From the NCBI GenBank assembly GCA_964574815.1, contig CAZNPL010000006.1:1-64000 (forward strand): a stretch of DNA of 64,000 nt, given 5' to 3'. The position numbers and the translations under genes are program-made. This DNA comes from CAZNPL01 sp964574815. GTDB lineage: Bacteria > Planctomycetota > Phycisphaerae > UBA1845. Each line of letters begins with the position of its first letter. Position 1 is the first letter of the stretch. Below the pieces are notes generated by a model, which saw only the letters and a list, made by a program, of their open reading frames with translations, did not search any database and had not been told where the DNA came from. Below, one piece after another: positions 8,481-17,618 of the stretch.

Positions 8481-9872
8481 ATGACAAGAATGGAACCGGA
8501 CAATCTGGGCGAACAACTCTCGGCGTACGTGGACGGAGAGCTGACCGACGCGGAGAGAGCGGAGGTCGAGCGGCTCCTCGAAAGCGATCCGTCGGCCCGT
8601 GCCGAACTCGAGCGCCTCCGAGAGGCGGCCTCCTGGGTGCGAGACCTTCCGAAACGTTCCGCCCCAGCCGGCCTGGCCGACGAAGTCATGGCCCGCGTCC
8701 AGGCCCGACCGACACCCACCAAACAAAAGCGCGAAGGCGACCGAATCACTCGCGGGTTTATCGGCTTCCGGCCGTTCGTTCTGGCCGCCGCGATGGTGGC
8801 GATCTCCGTGGGAATCGGCTTGTGGGGCGTCTCCCAGGGCGGAAAGGCCGGCAGCGAGCAACGGCTGGCCGTGGCCGAGCGCAAGAGCTTGGAAAGTCAA
8901 GATTTGCTCGGCGAGAAATCCCGAAGGAAGGGCCCGTCGGAGGAGCGATCGACGCGATCACCTGCCGCTGCTTTCGAGAAGTCCCTCTCCGTCGACAGCG
9001 ACGAAGTCGACGCCGGAAAGGGCGGCGCGCGTTGGCAAGGCGGGGAGGCCGCGCCGTCGGTGTCCATACAGGAGTATGTTGACTCGGTTGGATCGCAAAT
9101 CGGCACGGGTGCGCCGAGGGAGTCCATTCCGGCCGAGCCGGAATATGAGGAGGCGCTTGACGATTCAATCGGGGTAAAGTTCGGCAAACGGAAGCTCCCG
9201 TCGGACAGCGGGCTGGTTTTCGCGACTTCGGGCGCAGGGGCGAACGAAAAGGCGGAGGCCGACCGCGCAGCGCTGAAGGTCGAGGTCGTCTTTCGCGAAC
9301 GGAGCGACCTGGAAATCTCCGATCTGAAAATCAGGAAGCTCAACTTCGCGGATGTCCGGACCACCCCGGCGCGGGTGCTGGCCGACGAGAACAAGCTGAT
9401 ACGCCGCCATCTCGTGACGGTGCCGCGGTCGCAGTTGCCTCAAGTGTTCGCAACGCTGGACATGACCGACGCGAATTCGCGCATGGTTTCGGTGGCCGTG
9501 GGCGATCTTGTTCGCGCTGAAGGATGGAACCAGACGCAGCAGCTGCTGGCCATGGTCGCCCCCGAACCGAAAGTCGAGCGTGAGGAATCCATGGACCGGA
9601 GCACGCATTGGCAGGTCTTCAGGCCAACGGAGGCTCCACCGGCAGATGCGAATGTGGACATTGCGGCTGGAGAAACGCGAGCCAACGCCGAATCAAGCGT
9701 GCCGCAACGTTCGGCGCGACGCCGCGGTGCCGAGCCGGGCATGATCGAAGGCGGTGCGAAGGGAATAACCCAAGACCGCGCATCAGCGGACTTGAAAAAG
9801 GTGAAAGATGCCGCCGAGGACTACCTCACGATCGACCTTCGGCTCATCAGCCCGGCGGCACGTCCCAATTGA
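8481..9872 (+). CDS. Transmembrane anti-sigma factor
   Basis: This 463-residue protein begins with the pattern LSAYVDGELTDAERAEVE, a typical anti-sigma domain of ECF systems. One membrane helix follows at about residues 97-117, then a long extracytoplasmic region rich in Ser, Glu and Lys. A folded segment around residues 275-355 contains VPRSQLPQVFATLD. It should hold the adjacent sigma factor at the membrane and release it on a signal. The zinc ligands (His-x3-Cys-x2-Cys) of classical ZAS anti-sigmas are missing from the N-terminal 70 residues. Translation is probably coupled to the sigma gene 4 nt upstream. The sensor region resembles no domain I can name. Confidence 0.8.
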   Translation: MTRMEPDNLGEQLSAYVDGELTDAERAEVERLLESDPSARAELERLREAASWVRDLPKRSAPAGLADEVMARVQARPTPTKQKREGDRITRGFIGFRPFVLAAAMVAISVGIGLWGVSQGGKAGSEQRLAVAERKSLESQDLLGEKSRRKGPSEERSTRSPAAAFEKSLSVDSDEVDAGKGGARWQGGEAAPSVSIQEYVDSVGSQIGTGAPRESIPAEPEYEEALDDSIGVKFGKRKLPSDSGLVFATSGAGANEKAEADRAALKVEVVFRERSDLEISDLKIRKLNFADVRTTPARVLADENKLIRRHLVTVPRSQLPQVFATLDMTDANSRMVSVAVGDLVRAEGWNQTQQLLAMVAPEPKVEREESMDRSTHWQVFRPTEAPPADANVDIAAGETRANAESSVPQRSARRRGAEPGMIEGGAKGITQDRASADLKKVKDAAEDYLTIDLRLISPAARPN

Positions 9873-9988
9873 GCACCCGCAGAGCCGGCGCCCAAGGAGG
9901 TGTGTGCCACACTTGGTCGATCGAGGTGGGTTCACGATTCTCTGCCGACGCAGAACCAGATACGACGATCACACTGTTTCGTTCGGTG

Positions 9989-10026
9989 AATCGTGAGCCC
10001 ACGTCTGAAGACGTGGGCCACCCGTC
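9989..10026. repeat. REP-like palindrome family A, copy 2
   Basis: Identical over 38 nt to the copy at 1001-1038. It lies between the convergent anti-sigma and FAD monooxygenase genes, 12 nt beyond the monooxygenase stop. The palindrome could act as a bidirectional terminator. Confidence 0.8.
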
Positions 10027-10038
10027 CCTCACTAGTCT

Positions 10039-11307
10039 TTACTTAGACGATTTGAATTCGAGGCCCAGTTGGCCGGCGAGCGCGGCGAGGTGCGCGCCGC
10101 TGGCCGGCAGACAGGAGAGCAGCCGTTCGCAGCGCTGCTTTACCCAAGGATCAGTCTGCGCCCCGGAGGCCAGGCCGCCCTTCAGGCCGAACAGGCTGCG
10201 CCACTCGTCGATGCGCTGATTGCTGTAGGCTTCGAGCGATTCGACCGGGGCGTTGTCAGTGACGACGCCCGTGATCCGGCTGGCCAGGTCCAGCCCCTCC
10301 CGCAGCCCGACGTTGACGCCCTGCACGCCGATCGGACCGGTCATGTGTCCGGCGTCGCCGACCAGCCAGCAACGGTCGTGCCCGAACCGCTCGGCCAGCC
10401 GATACTCGAAGCGGACCATGATCGACCATTCGATGTCATCAATACTGTTCGTAAACCACGGCGCTCGATCCGCAATGAAACGCCTCAGTTCCTCCTGCGT
10501 CAGGTGCGGAAACGCCTCGGCGCCGATGCGCGTGGCCAATCGGCTCTTGATGCGCGAATCCGGCCCCAACTCTACGCCGGTAAGCTGAAAGCTCCATCGC
10601 ACGCGGTGATCGGGCAGCGGCCAGACCACGTTGGCGGTCTTGTCGTCCAGCACAACGCGCACTTCCCGGCCGAGGTCCGCGTCTGAGCGGAACTCGAACA
10701 CGGCGAACGAGTCCGCCGGTGCAACCTCCTTGTAGTCGATGCCCAACACCCGGCGGACCCGGGAACGATGGCCGTCCGCCCCGACAACAAAAGCGGCGCT
10801 GCGACGAGCTGTCTTTTCAATAACCCACTCGGTCGTCGCCACCGCATAACCGCCCGACGCCTTGCTCAGCGATTCGACGGTGGCGTCCACCCGATCAGCC
10901 CGCATGTCCAGCTCCGCCAGCCGATGGTTCCACTGCACGTAAATGCCGCGGTCGTTGAGACGCCGCTCGAAGGCGGCCTCGAGCGTGCTCTGAGGAAGGA
11001 CCAGCAGGAACGGATAGCGACTCTTGAGTTCGGCCAGATTCACCGCCGCGTGACGATCGGGCCCGTCGTAGAAAGCGAACGTCTCGATACGCCGTCCGGT
11101 CTCAATCAGCTCGGCCGTAATGCCCGATCGGTCGAGAAGTTCAAGTGTCTGCGGATGGAGGCCGAGCGCGTAGCTGTGCGCGGCCGTCCGGAAATCGCGA
11201 TCCAGAATGCGAACGCGAAGCCCGGACTCGGCCAGTACGAGTGCAGTAAACATCCCCACCGGACCAGCGCCGATGACCAGCACGTCAGCGTCACGCTTGC
11301 CAAACAT
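10039..11307 (-). CDS. FAD-dependent monooxygenase (aromatic hydroxylase family)
   Basis: A 422-residue flavoprotein of the p-hydroxybenzoate hydroxylase fold. The N-terminal Rossmann loop is VIGAGPVG (residues 11-18), the DG motif is VGADGHRSRVRR, and the second FAD motif is CWLVGDAGHMTGPIG with a QGVNVGLREG helix after it. Such enzymes hydroxylate aromatic rings or related substrates using NAD(P)H and oxygen. The motif HMTGPIGVQG differs slightly from the HxxPPxGGQG of well-studied members, so a less usual substrate is possible. The ATG at 11307 has a CAGGAGAG site. It stands alone, with a 793-nt gap upstream that contains a candidate RNA gene on the other strand. Confidence 0.88.
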   Translation of the reverse strand: MFGKRDADVLVIGAGPVGMFTALVLAESGLRVRILDRDFRTAAHSYALGLHPQTLELLDRSGITAELIETGRRIETFAFYDGPDRHAAVNLAELKSRYPFLLVLPQSTLEAAFERRLNDRGIYVQWNHRLAELDMRADRVDATVESLSKASGGYAVATTEWVIEKTARRSAAFVVGADGHRSRVRRVLGIDYKEVAPADSFAVFEFRSDADLGREVRVVLDDKTANVVWPLPDHRVRWSFQLTGVELGPDSRIKSRLATRIGAEAFPHLTQEELRRFIADRAPWFTNSIDDIEWSIMVRFEYRLAERFGHDRCWLVGDAGHMTGPIGVQGVNVGLREGLDLASRITGVVTDNAPVESLEAYSNQRIDEWRSLFGLKGGLASGAQTDPWVKQRCERLLSCLPASGAHLAALAGQLGLEFKSSK

Positions 11308-11555
11308 AAGCTCTCCTGCATCTGGGAGTCACCCGCAAACGAAACCATGATAAACGGGATCGCGCCGGTTCGTCCATGGCACCTCGCCTCGGCCGATGCG
11401 AGCGCGTGCGTTACGGTTCGGGCGGATTCTGCCAGTTCCCGCGAGCCGGAACCAATGGCACCCATCACCGCCGGCCGCTGAAAAACTCATGCACCCGATA
11501 GAACTTCCCATTCAGGCGAGCGATCTGCTCTCCGCGGTGCTTTGGCGAAAAATTC
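11308..11555. other. Intergenic region upstream of the monooxygenase
   Basis: No gene seen. It separates the monooxygenase start from the plus-strand promoter at 11556. Together with the next 350 nt it makes a 793-nt gap between protein genes. Confidence 0.4.
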
Positions 11556-11585
11556 TTGACGTTTTGGGTGGTGGACCGATACACT
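11556..11585 (+). promoter_or_regulatory. Sigma-70-type promoter for candidate RNA
   Basis: TTGACG at 11556-11561 and TACACT at 11580-11585, separated by 18 nt. Both are close to consensus. Transcription would start near 11592, exactly where the first long-range stem begins. Confidence 0.6.
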
Positions 11586-11591
11586 GTTTAT

Positions 11592-11904
11592 GTGAAGACA
11601 CGCGGTCGGCCCAGCGGGGCGAAATCGGGCGTGTCGTAGCCGACCGGGTGCTTCACCGAGCGCCGGGTGTTGAAGCATGCACCGGGCGCGCGATGTGCCT
11701 GTGCGTGACGACGCACAGGGCGGGTCAAACCGGCGGCCCGAGGGCACCAGTTCCTCCGGCGTCGGAGTAGTCCCGTTTCGGAAAGGAGGTGGTCCGTTGG
11801 AATCTAACATAGGTAGGCTGCCTTAGGCAGCAGACGTTGCTGCCTTCGGCAGCGTGCAAGACAAAGGCCCGCCGAGTCACAAGATGACCGGCGGGCCGAT
11901 TTTT
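11592..11904 (+). ncRNA. Candidate structured non-coding RNA (unclassified)
   Basis: A region of about 310 nt between a good promoter and a strong intrinsic terminator, with almost continuous base-pairing potential. Stems seen: GTGAAG (11592) with CTTCAC (11651), enclosing CGGTCGG (11603) with CCGACCG (11640); a near-perfect stem at about 11659-11690; a perfect 9-bp hairpin at 11698-11719 with loop GACG; and two hairpins built from GCTGCC and GGCAGC at 11817-11831 and 11839-11853. AAAGGAGGTGGTCC (11782-11795) could pair with the whole 3' tail of 16S rRNA. None of the landmarks I know for tmRNA, RNase P, SRP or 6S RNA is present. A 49-codon frame starting at 11676 overlaps, but it has no ribosome-binding site and ends inside a hairpin; a small protein cannot be excluded. 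Confidence 0.45.
11866..11904 (+). terminator. Rho-independent terminator
   Basis: GGCCCGCCG (11866-11874) pairs perfectly with CGGCGGGCC (11889-11897) around a 14-nt loop, followed by GATTTTT. It is a strong intrinsic terminator for the plus strand. The hairpin could also help end lepB transcription from the other side, where the T-tract is weak. Confidence 0.75.
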
Positions 11905-12100
11905 CGCGCCGCGCGGCGGGTAGTTCCCTTTAGCTCGCACGCTGCGAGGGACGGACTGTCTGCCGAGGCCCCGTCCGTCGCCAATCAACAAACACGTTCC
12001 TCCGCCGGACTCACTGCAGATCGCCGACCAAAACTGGATTGCAATCGCCACGGCGAAGGGCGGGGGACGGACTGGCTGCGAATACCTCGAGTGTCGCGGC

Positions 12101-12799
12101 CTACGGAATCGATTTGAAGAACCGGTCCAGACGCGGCAGGTAATACCGGTCGGGATTCAATGACAGCACCACGGCCGGCACGCTGCCGACAATGTCATCG
12201 CGATCCGCAAACCCGAAGGCCCGGGAGTCGCGGCTGGCGTCTCGGTTGTCTCCCATCACAAAGTACTTCCCCGAAGGCACGGTCAACAGCTCGAACGACC
12301 GCCGCGTGCGCACGAACGGCATCATCATGATGGGATGCTCGTGCGCGCCGATGGCCTCGGATGCAAACTGGTGCGGACCTCGACTGCCGATCTCGATATA
12401 TCGGGCAGCCTCCGGATCAGTAGGCGCATATTCAAGAGGCCGCCCGTTCACAATCAGGCGATTGTTCGCCATCGCGACGGTGTCCCCGGGCGTACCGATC
12501 ACCCGTTTGACAAGGCGCGTCCCGTCCGCCGGAGAAAAGACAATCACGACGTCGCCGGGCTCCGGCTCTCCCCATCGCGCCAGCCGGAACCGGGTGAACG
12601 GAAACTTCAGGTCGTAGGCAAGCTTGTTGACAAAGATCCGATCGCCTTCAAGGAGGGTGGGCTTCATTGAGCCGGACGGAACGTCATTCCAGTCGGCCAC
12701 CGCCGAGCGGAAAGTGCACAAAACCAGCACAACCACCAGAAACGGCTTGATCCACTCCCGCCAGATCTTACGACCCCACTTGCTCCACCGCTTGTTCAT
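12101..12799 (-). CDS. lepB: Signal peptidase I
   Basis: This 232-residue inner-membrane peptidase cleaves signal peptides from exported proteins. A single N-terminal helix (about residues 17-34) is followed by the catalytic serine in PSGSMKPTL (Ser44) and the general-base lysine in RLVKRVIG (Lys98). Box E is present as YFVMGDNRDASRDSR. The internal ATG at 12799 gives the usual lepB architecture; the reading frame is open further upstream but encodes nothing family-like. Expression on its own from the large upstream gap is likely. The abundance of secreted and lipoprotein genes in this window fits its role. Confidence 0.94.
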   Translation of the reverse strand: MNKRWSKWGRKIWREWIKPFLVVVLVLCTFRSAVADWNDVPSGSMKPTLLEGDRIFVNKLAYDLKFPFTRFRLARWGEPEPGDVVIVFSPADGTRLVKRVIGTPGDTVAMANNRLIVNGRPLEYAPTDPEAARYIEIGSRGPHQFASEAIGAHEHPIMMMPFVRTRRSFELLTVPSGKYFVMGDNRDASRDSRAFGFADRDDIVGSVPAVVLSLNPDRYYLPRLDRFFKSIP

Positions 12800-13682
12800 A
12801 TATTGGGCCCCGCCTTGCTGTATCCGGGCTGCCGACTCACGAGGCGGCTGGGCTAGACGCTTGCAACCACCTCCACCCAAACTGATTCTACCCCGGTTGG
12901 CGTTTTCTTTTGTCAGAAAACGTCGGACGGTGCCTCTTTGAAGAGCAAAACGCACAGACCCGGCCGCCAGATGATCGCACGGCGCCGAGCTACGAAGAGA
13001 CAGGAAGAGACAGGTCGTCGCAGCCCGAACTGTTGCCGCAGCACAAGCGAGGCTCCCGGCGGCGGCATTCGTGAGCCGACGCAGCAACCTGGACCGGTCG
13101 CGGGCTGGATTGACGGCAACCGGTGCGTTCCGACTTCTTGAGTAAACCTCCTCGCAACTAGTCAGCCCTGACCGGATGACAACGGATCATCGACAATGTC
13201 CGATAAACGTTTGACTGCCGACCGGGTGGCACCTTTCACTCCTCCCTCGGCGGTTTGCCCCCTCGAAGCCGGGCGTCCGGACTGAACGACTGTGACCCGA
13301 AAGGTTACCAAACTGAGTTGAAAAAGAAACCCCCGGCTGCTTTATCGCAACCTGCTCGAGTTCGCGCTACGATGGATGCTTCGGCGACGGCGCGATTCTC
13401 GGAATTATAAGTTTCCATTTATCCCGATTCGGCTGCTTGACCTGGTGATTCGTTGACGCGAGAATTCGGCAAGGTGGGAGGCGGGAAGGGAGTTTCCCTT
13501 CATAAGGGCGGCCGAAAACCAACCACAACGGTAGAAAGGCGGGCGGGCGCGGGGGGCGCATTGGGGCACTACACTGCTGGGATCGGGCCAGCATCTTTGA
13601 TTTAGTTGATTTAGGGTTTTTGAATCTTCAGCTTGCGCAGAGCGCGCAGGCTCGGTAAGTGTGACACTTGGAGGAAAGCGTG
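12800..13682. other. Divergent intergenic region, 883 nt
   Basis: This lies between the start of lepB (minus) and the start of the Cys-rich repeat protein (plus). No convincing gene is seen. A perfect 7-bp hairpin GAAGGGA-GTT-TCCCTTC lies at 13485-13501. An AT-rich stretch at about 13595-13630 contains the near-direct repeat GATTTAGTTGATTTAGG and may hold promoter elements of the plus-strand gene. Confidence 0.4.
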
Positions 13683-15486
13683 ATGAAACGTGTGTGTACA
13701 GCGGCAGCGTTAGCCGCATGTCTCTGGGGTGGCGTTGCCTACGGCACGCCGCTCGTATCGAATCCTGATCTGGTTCTTCAGGGAGAAGGCCTTACATTGG
13801 CGGAGTCGGGCGTCGGCCTCGAGGCACTCGGCGCCGGGAGCGAGACGATAACCATCGATATCAACGGACCGGTCGTCAAGGCGTTCTTGTACTGGCTCGG
13901 CCGTGACGTGGATTGTCCGGAGGATGGACTGGGCAACTGCCTGAATCCCCCGCCTCAGCCGTACGGCGATCAGGAGATTATCTTCGAAGGCGTCGCCCTG
14001 ACCGGTGATTACATCGGCGGGGAAGAGAACATCTCCTCGTTCAGTGGTCGGAAATTCAACGTCGGCTACCGCTACGACGTGACCGACATCGTCACGGCCG
14101 CATTCGCCGGCCCGGGCACCTACAACTTTTCTTTCGAAGACGGCGACCTGGCCAACAATCTGTTCCTTCTGAACGGAGCGGGACTACTCGTCGCTTACAC
14201 CGATGAGACCGATCCGGTCACGTACGGCGTCCAGGCGGCCGATGGACTCGACTTCGCGTGGGCTCCGGATGTCCTCCCCGACGCCCGCGTCACGGTGCCG
14301 GTGACTTATGCGTACGGCCCGACCCCCGCGGCGCGCATGGCCGAGTTGATCGTTTTCTCCGGCGACAGTGACGAAGGCCGCGCCGACCGCATCCTCATCA
14401 GCGACAACGCGCCGATCAACGACGTATTGAACATGGCCGACGGCCCTTCGATTGACACGCTCGCGGTTGGTTTCGACATTCCGGGCGGCGTCGACTCGAC
14501 GACCGTGGAGCTGGTTTCGCCGCCGGAGATTCCGGACGCCGACTCCATCATGTGGATCCTCGGCGCCGTGCGGTTCCCCATTCCCACGTGCGGCGACGGC
14601 ATTCNNNNNNNNNNNNNNNNNNNNNNNNNNNNNNNNNNNNNNNNNNNNNNNNNNNNNNNNNNNNNNNNNNNNNNNNNNNNNNNNNNNNNNNNNNNNNNNN
14701 NNNNTCGATCCGGGCGAGGAGTGCGACGACGGAAACAACGTCGACGGCGACGGCTGCTCAGCCGACTGCCTCATCGAGCCCTTCTGTGGTGACGGCAATC
14801 TCGATCCGGGCGAGGAGTGCGACGACGGAAACAACGTCGACGGCGACGGCTGCTCGGCCGACTGCCTCATCGAGCCCTTCTGCGGCGACGGCGTGGTCGA
14901 TCCCGGCGAGACCTGCGATCCTCCGGGCGAGCCCGCCGGTGAGCCGAGCGAGTGCCGTGACGACTGCACCTTCTGCGGCGACGGCATCGTCGATCCCAGC
15001 GAAGAGTGCGACGACGGAAACAACATCGACGGCGACGGCTGCGACGCCTTCTGCGTGATCGAGGAGATGGAGTTCGAAGGGTGCACGCCCGGTTACTGGC
15101 GTCAGGAGCACCACTTCGGGAACTGGGTCGACTACGTGCCCAGTGACATCTTCGACGACGTCTTCGGCGTCGAGGCGCTCGGCGACATGACGCTTCTGCA
15201 AGCCGTCTGGGCCGAGGGCGGAGGCATCTACGCCCTGGCTCGTCACGCCGTGGCCGCGCTGCTGAATGCCACCAGCCCCGACGTGGAATACCCGTACACG
15301 GAGGCGGAGGTGATCGCGCTGGTGCAGGAGGCGATCGAGTCCGGCGAAATCGAGTCGGTGAAAGACCAGCTCGAAGACGCCAATGAGGAGGGCTGCCCGC
15401 TGGGTCGCGCCGAACTCTCGGGAAGTGAAACGGGCCGCCCTGAAGGCGCCGGCCGCCCTGAAGGCCGCCTTGGCCACGGCAAGTAG
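13683..15486 (+). CDS. Secreted DUF4215 (Myxococcus Cys-rich repeat) protein with CTPGYW domain
   Basis: The start is the ATG at 13683 with GGAGG 7 nt before it, followed by a signal peptide (MKRVCTAAALAACLWGG...). The first 300 residues form a beta-rich domain without a name I can give. Then come Cys-rich units of the type CGDGxxDPGEECDDGNN-DGDGC (DUF4215). The C-terminal domain opens with CTPGYWRQEHHFGNW and carries ALARHAVAALLNA, a module common in secreted proteins of planctomycetes and relatives. A 100-N assembly gap (14605-14704) lies in the repeats. The frame differs across it only because the N count is arbitrary: ATTC before the gap and TCGAT after it would rejoin in frame. Probably surface-located and calcium-binding, which is inference from the acidic repeats. 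A hairpin at 15568-15609 follows. Confidence 0.8.
14605..14704. other. Assembly gap (100 N)
   Basis: Exactly 100 N, a conventional placeholder of unknown true length. It falls in near-identical 96-nt repeats, which explains the break in assembly. Confidence 0.97.
14705..14896 (+). repeat. 96-nt tandem repeats encoding 32-aa DUF4215 units
   Basis: Two consecutive copies start at 14705 and 14801 and differ at only a few positions. Each encodes a 32-residue unit with four cysteines and the DGNNVDGDGC acidic loop. More divergent units follow to about 15060. The number of copies inside the gap is unknown. Confidence 0.85.
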
Positions 15487-15567
15487 CAAGTTGCGCAACG
15501 GCCCTGCGCACGCGACCGGTGATGCACCGCGGTGAAGCGCCGGACCTTAGCGCGAATGACCTAACCA

Positions 15568-15609
15568 AACCGCCGCTGCGATCGTCAACATGCGATCGCG
15601 GCGGCGGTT
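15568..15609. terminator. Long hairpin between convergent genes
   Basis: AACCGCCGC (15568-15576) pairs with GCGGCGGTT (15601-15609), and the inner bases TGCGATCG pair with CGATCGCG at seven of eight positions. It lies between the DUF4215 gene and the convergent hydrolase gene. It has no T-run, so it is a candidate bidirectional terminator rather than a textbook one. Confidence 0.5.
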
Positions 15610-15698
15610 CTCTATGCGCAAGTCTTACCCGCCCGGGAAAACCCGTGCGCACTCAACGTTCCAAATCGTGCTGGTCCTCGCTACAACATGATGCAGCG

Positions 15699-17471
15699 TC
15701 AGTGTGCGACGCGTTCGGGCGTTACCGCCACGGTCATCTCTTTCCCTTCACGGCGGATGACGAACTCAATCGGGTCGGGACTCTGCAGGAAATGATCCAG
15801 AACGGCCATCGGTCGGCGACCCAGTGGTCGGCCGTTGGCGGAGACAAGCTCATCGCCCGCCCGGAGGCCCGCTTTTTCGGCCGGTGAGCCTGGCAGCGCC
15901 CGGGCGATCGACACCGTGTCCGGACGCACGTCGAGCATGATGCCCAAACGAAAAGGCGGAGCACCGGCATCCGGCAGGCTGACAGCTTCCGGGTCACCGA
16001 CGCTCGGCGGGATGCTGGACGGGCGACGTTCAATCAAGGCACGGAGAAACCCCGCCGGCTTCACGGCGCCGTTGTCCACATTCGACAGGACCGCAACCGT
16101 GAATCCCATGTCCGGATAGAAGGCGAACTCCGCGCTGATGCCCGGGCCGCCGCCGTTGTGACCGTGGCGCCGATGCCCGCCCGCGCGATCGTCGTCGATC
16201 AGACACGAGTAGTACAACCCGGGCTCAAATTCGACTTTCCCCTCGAGGTACAACCGCGTGTGCTCGGGATCCAGCAGTTTGTGGCTCTGGACGGCCAGCG
16301 CAAAGCGGTGAAGATCGTCCAGCGTGGAATAGCCGCCTCCGGCTGGACCACCTTTGATCGAATGAAGTAGCGTGTTCTCCCGCCAAGTCTCGCCGGGCCG
16401 CCTGGTCTTCGGATCCAGCCGCGTGTAACCCATCGCCAGATTGGCCACCGGTATGTCGATGGCGTAGCAGTCCGTATCGGTCATGCCGGCCGGTTCATAG
16501 ATGTTCTCGCGAACGTAATCGTAGTAACTCTCGCCCGTGATCTTCTCGATAATCAGCCCCAGGACCACCGGACCCGCGTTGCTGTACCCGAAGCGCGTCC
16601 CGGGCCTGAATGCGAGCGGCTCATCGGCGAACGTCGACAACAGATCCGTCACCGTGCGGATCCACTTCCACTCTCGTTGGTACCTCTCGTTCCAGTAGCT
16701 GCCCAGTCCTGACGTGTGCGTCAACAGGTGACGAATCGTGACCTTCGCCGCTACTTCAGCGTTCGGATAGTCCGGCAGATGCTCGCCGACGGTGTCATCG
16801 AGCGACAGCTTGCCTTGCTGAACGAGCTGACAGATCGCCAGCCCCGTGAACATCTTATTGATGGAACCGAGGTTGAACTTCGTGTCCGGGCGGTTCGGCA
16901 CATCGTACCGCCGGCTTGCCATACCGTAGGCCTTCCGCAGAAGCGGCGTCTCGCCCTTGGCCAGCAGAACCGCCCCGGAAAACTCGCCGCGCGCCGCCAG
17001 TTCGTCGAGGAAAGCGCTTGCGGCGCGGACCATCTCTTCGTCGGACATGCCGGGTTTGACCAGTTGCCAGGCGTCGGGCGCGTCGCCCTCGAACTCGATC
17101 GCAATAAAGCGATGCGGAGGTTCCGGCTCGATCGAAAACTTGAGCGACGCGCGGCCCTTCGGACCCGGGACAAACGTCAGCTCGACGCTCGTCGGCCCGG
17201 CCGGCCGGGCGCCCTGCGGCTCGGCGCCGGCAAACTGAGCCCGCAGCTCGCGAAGGCGCTCACGCAGCATGTCGGGCTCGTAGTCCTTCCTCATGGAAGG
17301 GCTGATCTGCTCTTCGACGAACCGGTCGAGGGAAGCATCGTCCGACCCGGCCAGAAAGACCTCCAGCCGCTGCGCCGCCCCAAGCCGGGGCGAGTCCTGC
17401 GCTGACGCGGGCTGCAATAGAAAGAAGCCCGAGGCCGCGGCCAGAAACGCTGCTGTCACTCGTTTCGTCAT
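15699..17471 (-). CDS. Beta-lactamase-family serine hydrolase with C-terminal PDZ domain
   Basis: A 590-residue exported enzyme; the signal peptide ends near PASAQD. The serine-hydrolase core has SINK (Ser203, Lys206), YSN (Tyr296-Asn298) and HNGGGPG (His438), matching the SxxK, YxN and HxG motifs of class C beta-lactamase or D-aminopeptidase relatives. Residues from about 505 to 585 form a PDZ domain (LPGSPAEKAGLRAGDELVS). A peptidase or esterase acting in the periplasm is likely; true beta-lactamase activity is not implied. The ATG at 17471 has a CAGGAG site 8 nt away. The gene is divergent from an ArsR-like regulator, and the 147-nt shared gap holds a palindrome at 17592-17615 that could link their regulation. 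Confidence 0.87.
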   Translation of the reverse strand: MTKRVTAAFLAAASGFFLLQPASAQDSPRLGAAQRLEVFLAGSDDASLDRFVEEQISPSMRKDYEPDMLRERLRELRAQFAGAEPQGARPAGPTSVELTFVPGPKGRASLKFSIEPEPPHRFIAIEFEGDAPDAWQLVKPGMSDEEMVRAASAFLDELAARGEFSGAVLLAKGETPLLRKAYGMASRRYDVPNRPDTKFNLGSINKMFTGLAICQLVQQGKLSLDDTVGEHLPDYPNAEVAAKVTIRHLLTHTSGLGSYWNERYQREWKWIRTVTDLLSTFADEPLAFRPGTRFGYSNAGPVVLGLIIEKITGESYYDYVRENIYEPAGMTDTDCYAIDIPVANLAMGYTRLDPKTRRPGETWRENTLLHSIKGGPAGGGYSTLDDLHRFALAVQSHKLLDPEHTRLYLEGKVEFEPGLYYSCLIDDDRAGGHRRHGHNGGGPGISAEFAFYPDMGFTVAVLSNVDNGAVKPAGFLRALIERRPSSIPPSVGDPEAVSLPDAGAPPFRLGIMLDVRPDTVSIARALPGSPAEKAGLRAGDELVSANGRPLGRRPMAVLDHFLQSPDPIEFVIRREGKEMTVAVTPERVAH

Positions 17472-17591
17472 GGCGAAGCTCCTGTGCACTGTTGACGTCG
17501 CGCTTCCGCGCACATCGCGCCGGACGCCTGGGGCATCTCTGGCCCCCTGCAAGCCCTCCTGCAGTTAGACGGTGCAGGACGAGGTATCCTG

Positions 17592-17615
17592 CTAGATTTT
17601 TCGGAAAAATTCTAG
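17592..17615. promoter_or_regulatory. Palindromic operator candidate
   Basis: CTAGATTTTTCGGAAAAATTCTAG, a near-perfect inverted repeat with a single-base bulge, ends 3 nt before the ATG of the ArsR-like regulator and lies about 120 nt upstream of the divergent hydrolase. Winged-helix regulators often bind such sites. Autoregulation is inference. Confidence 0.5.
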
Positions 17616-17618
17616 TAA

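Noticed and set aside
11676..11826. 49-codon frame inside the candidate RNA
   Set aside because: No ribosome-binding site, no recognisable protein, and it ends within a hairpin; kept only as an alternative in the RNA entry.
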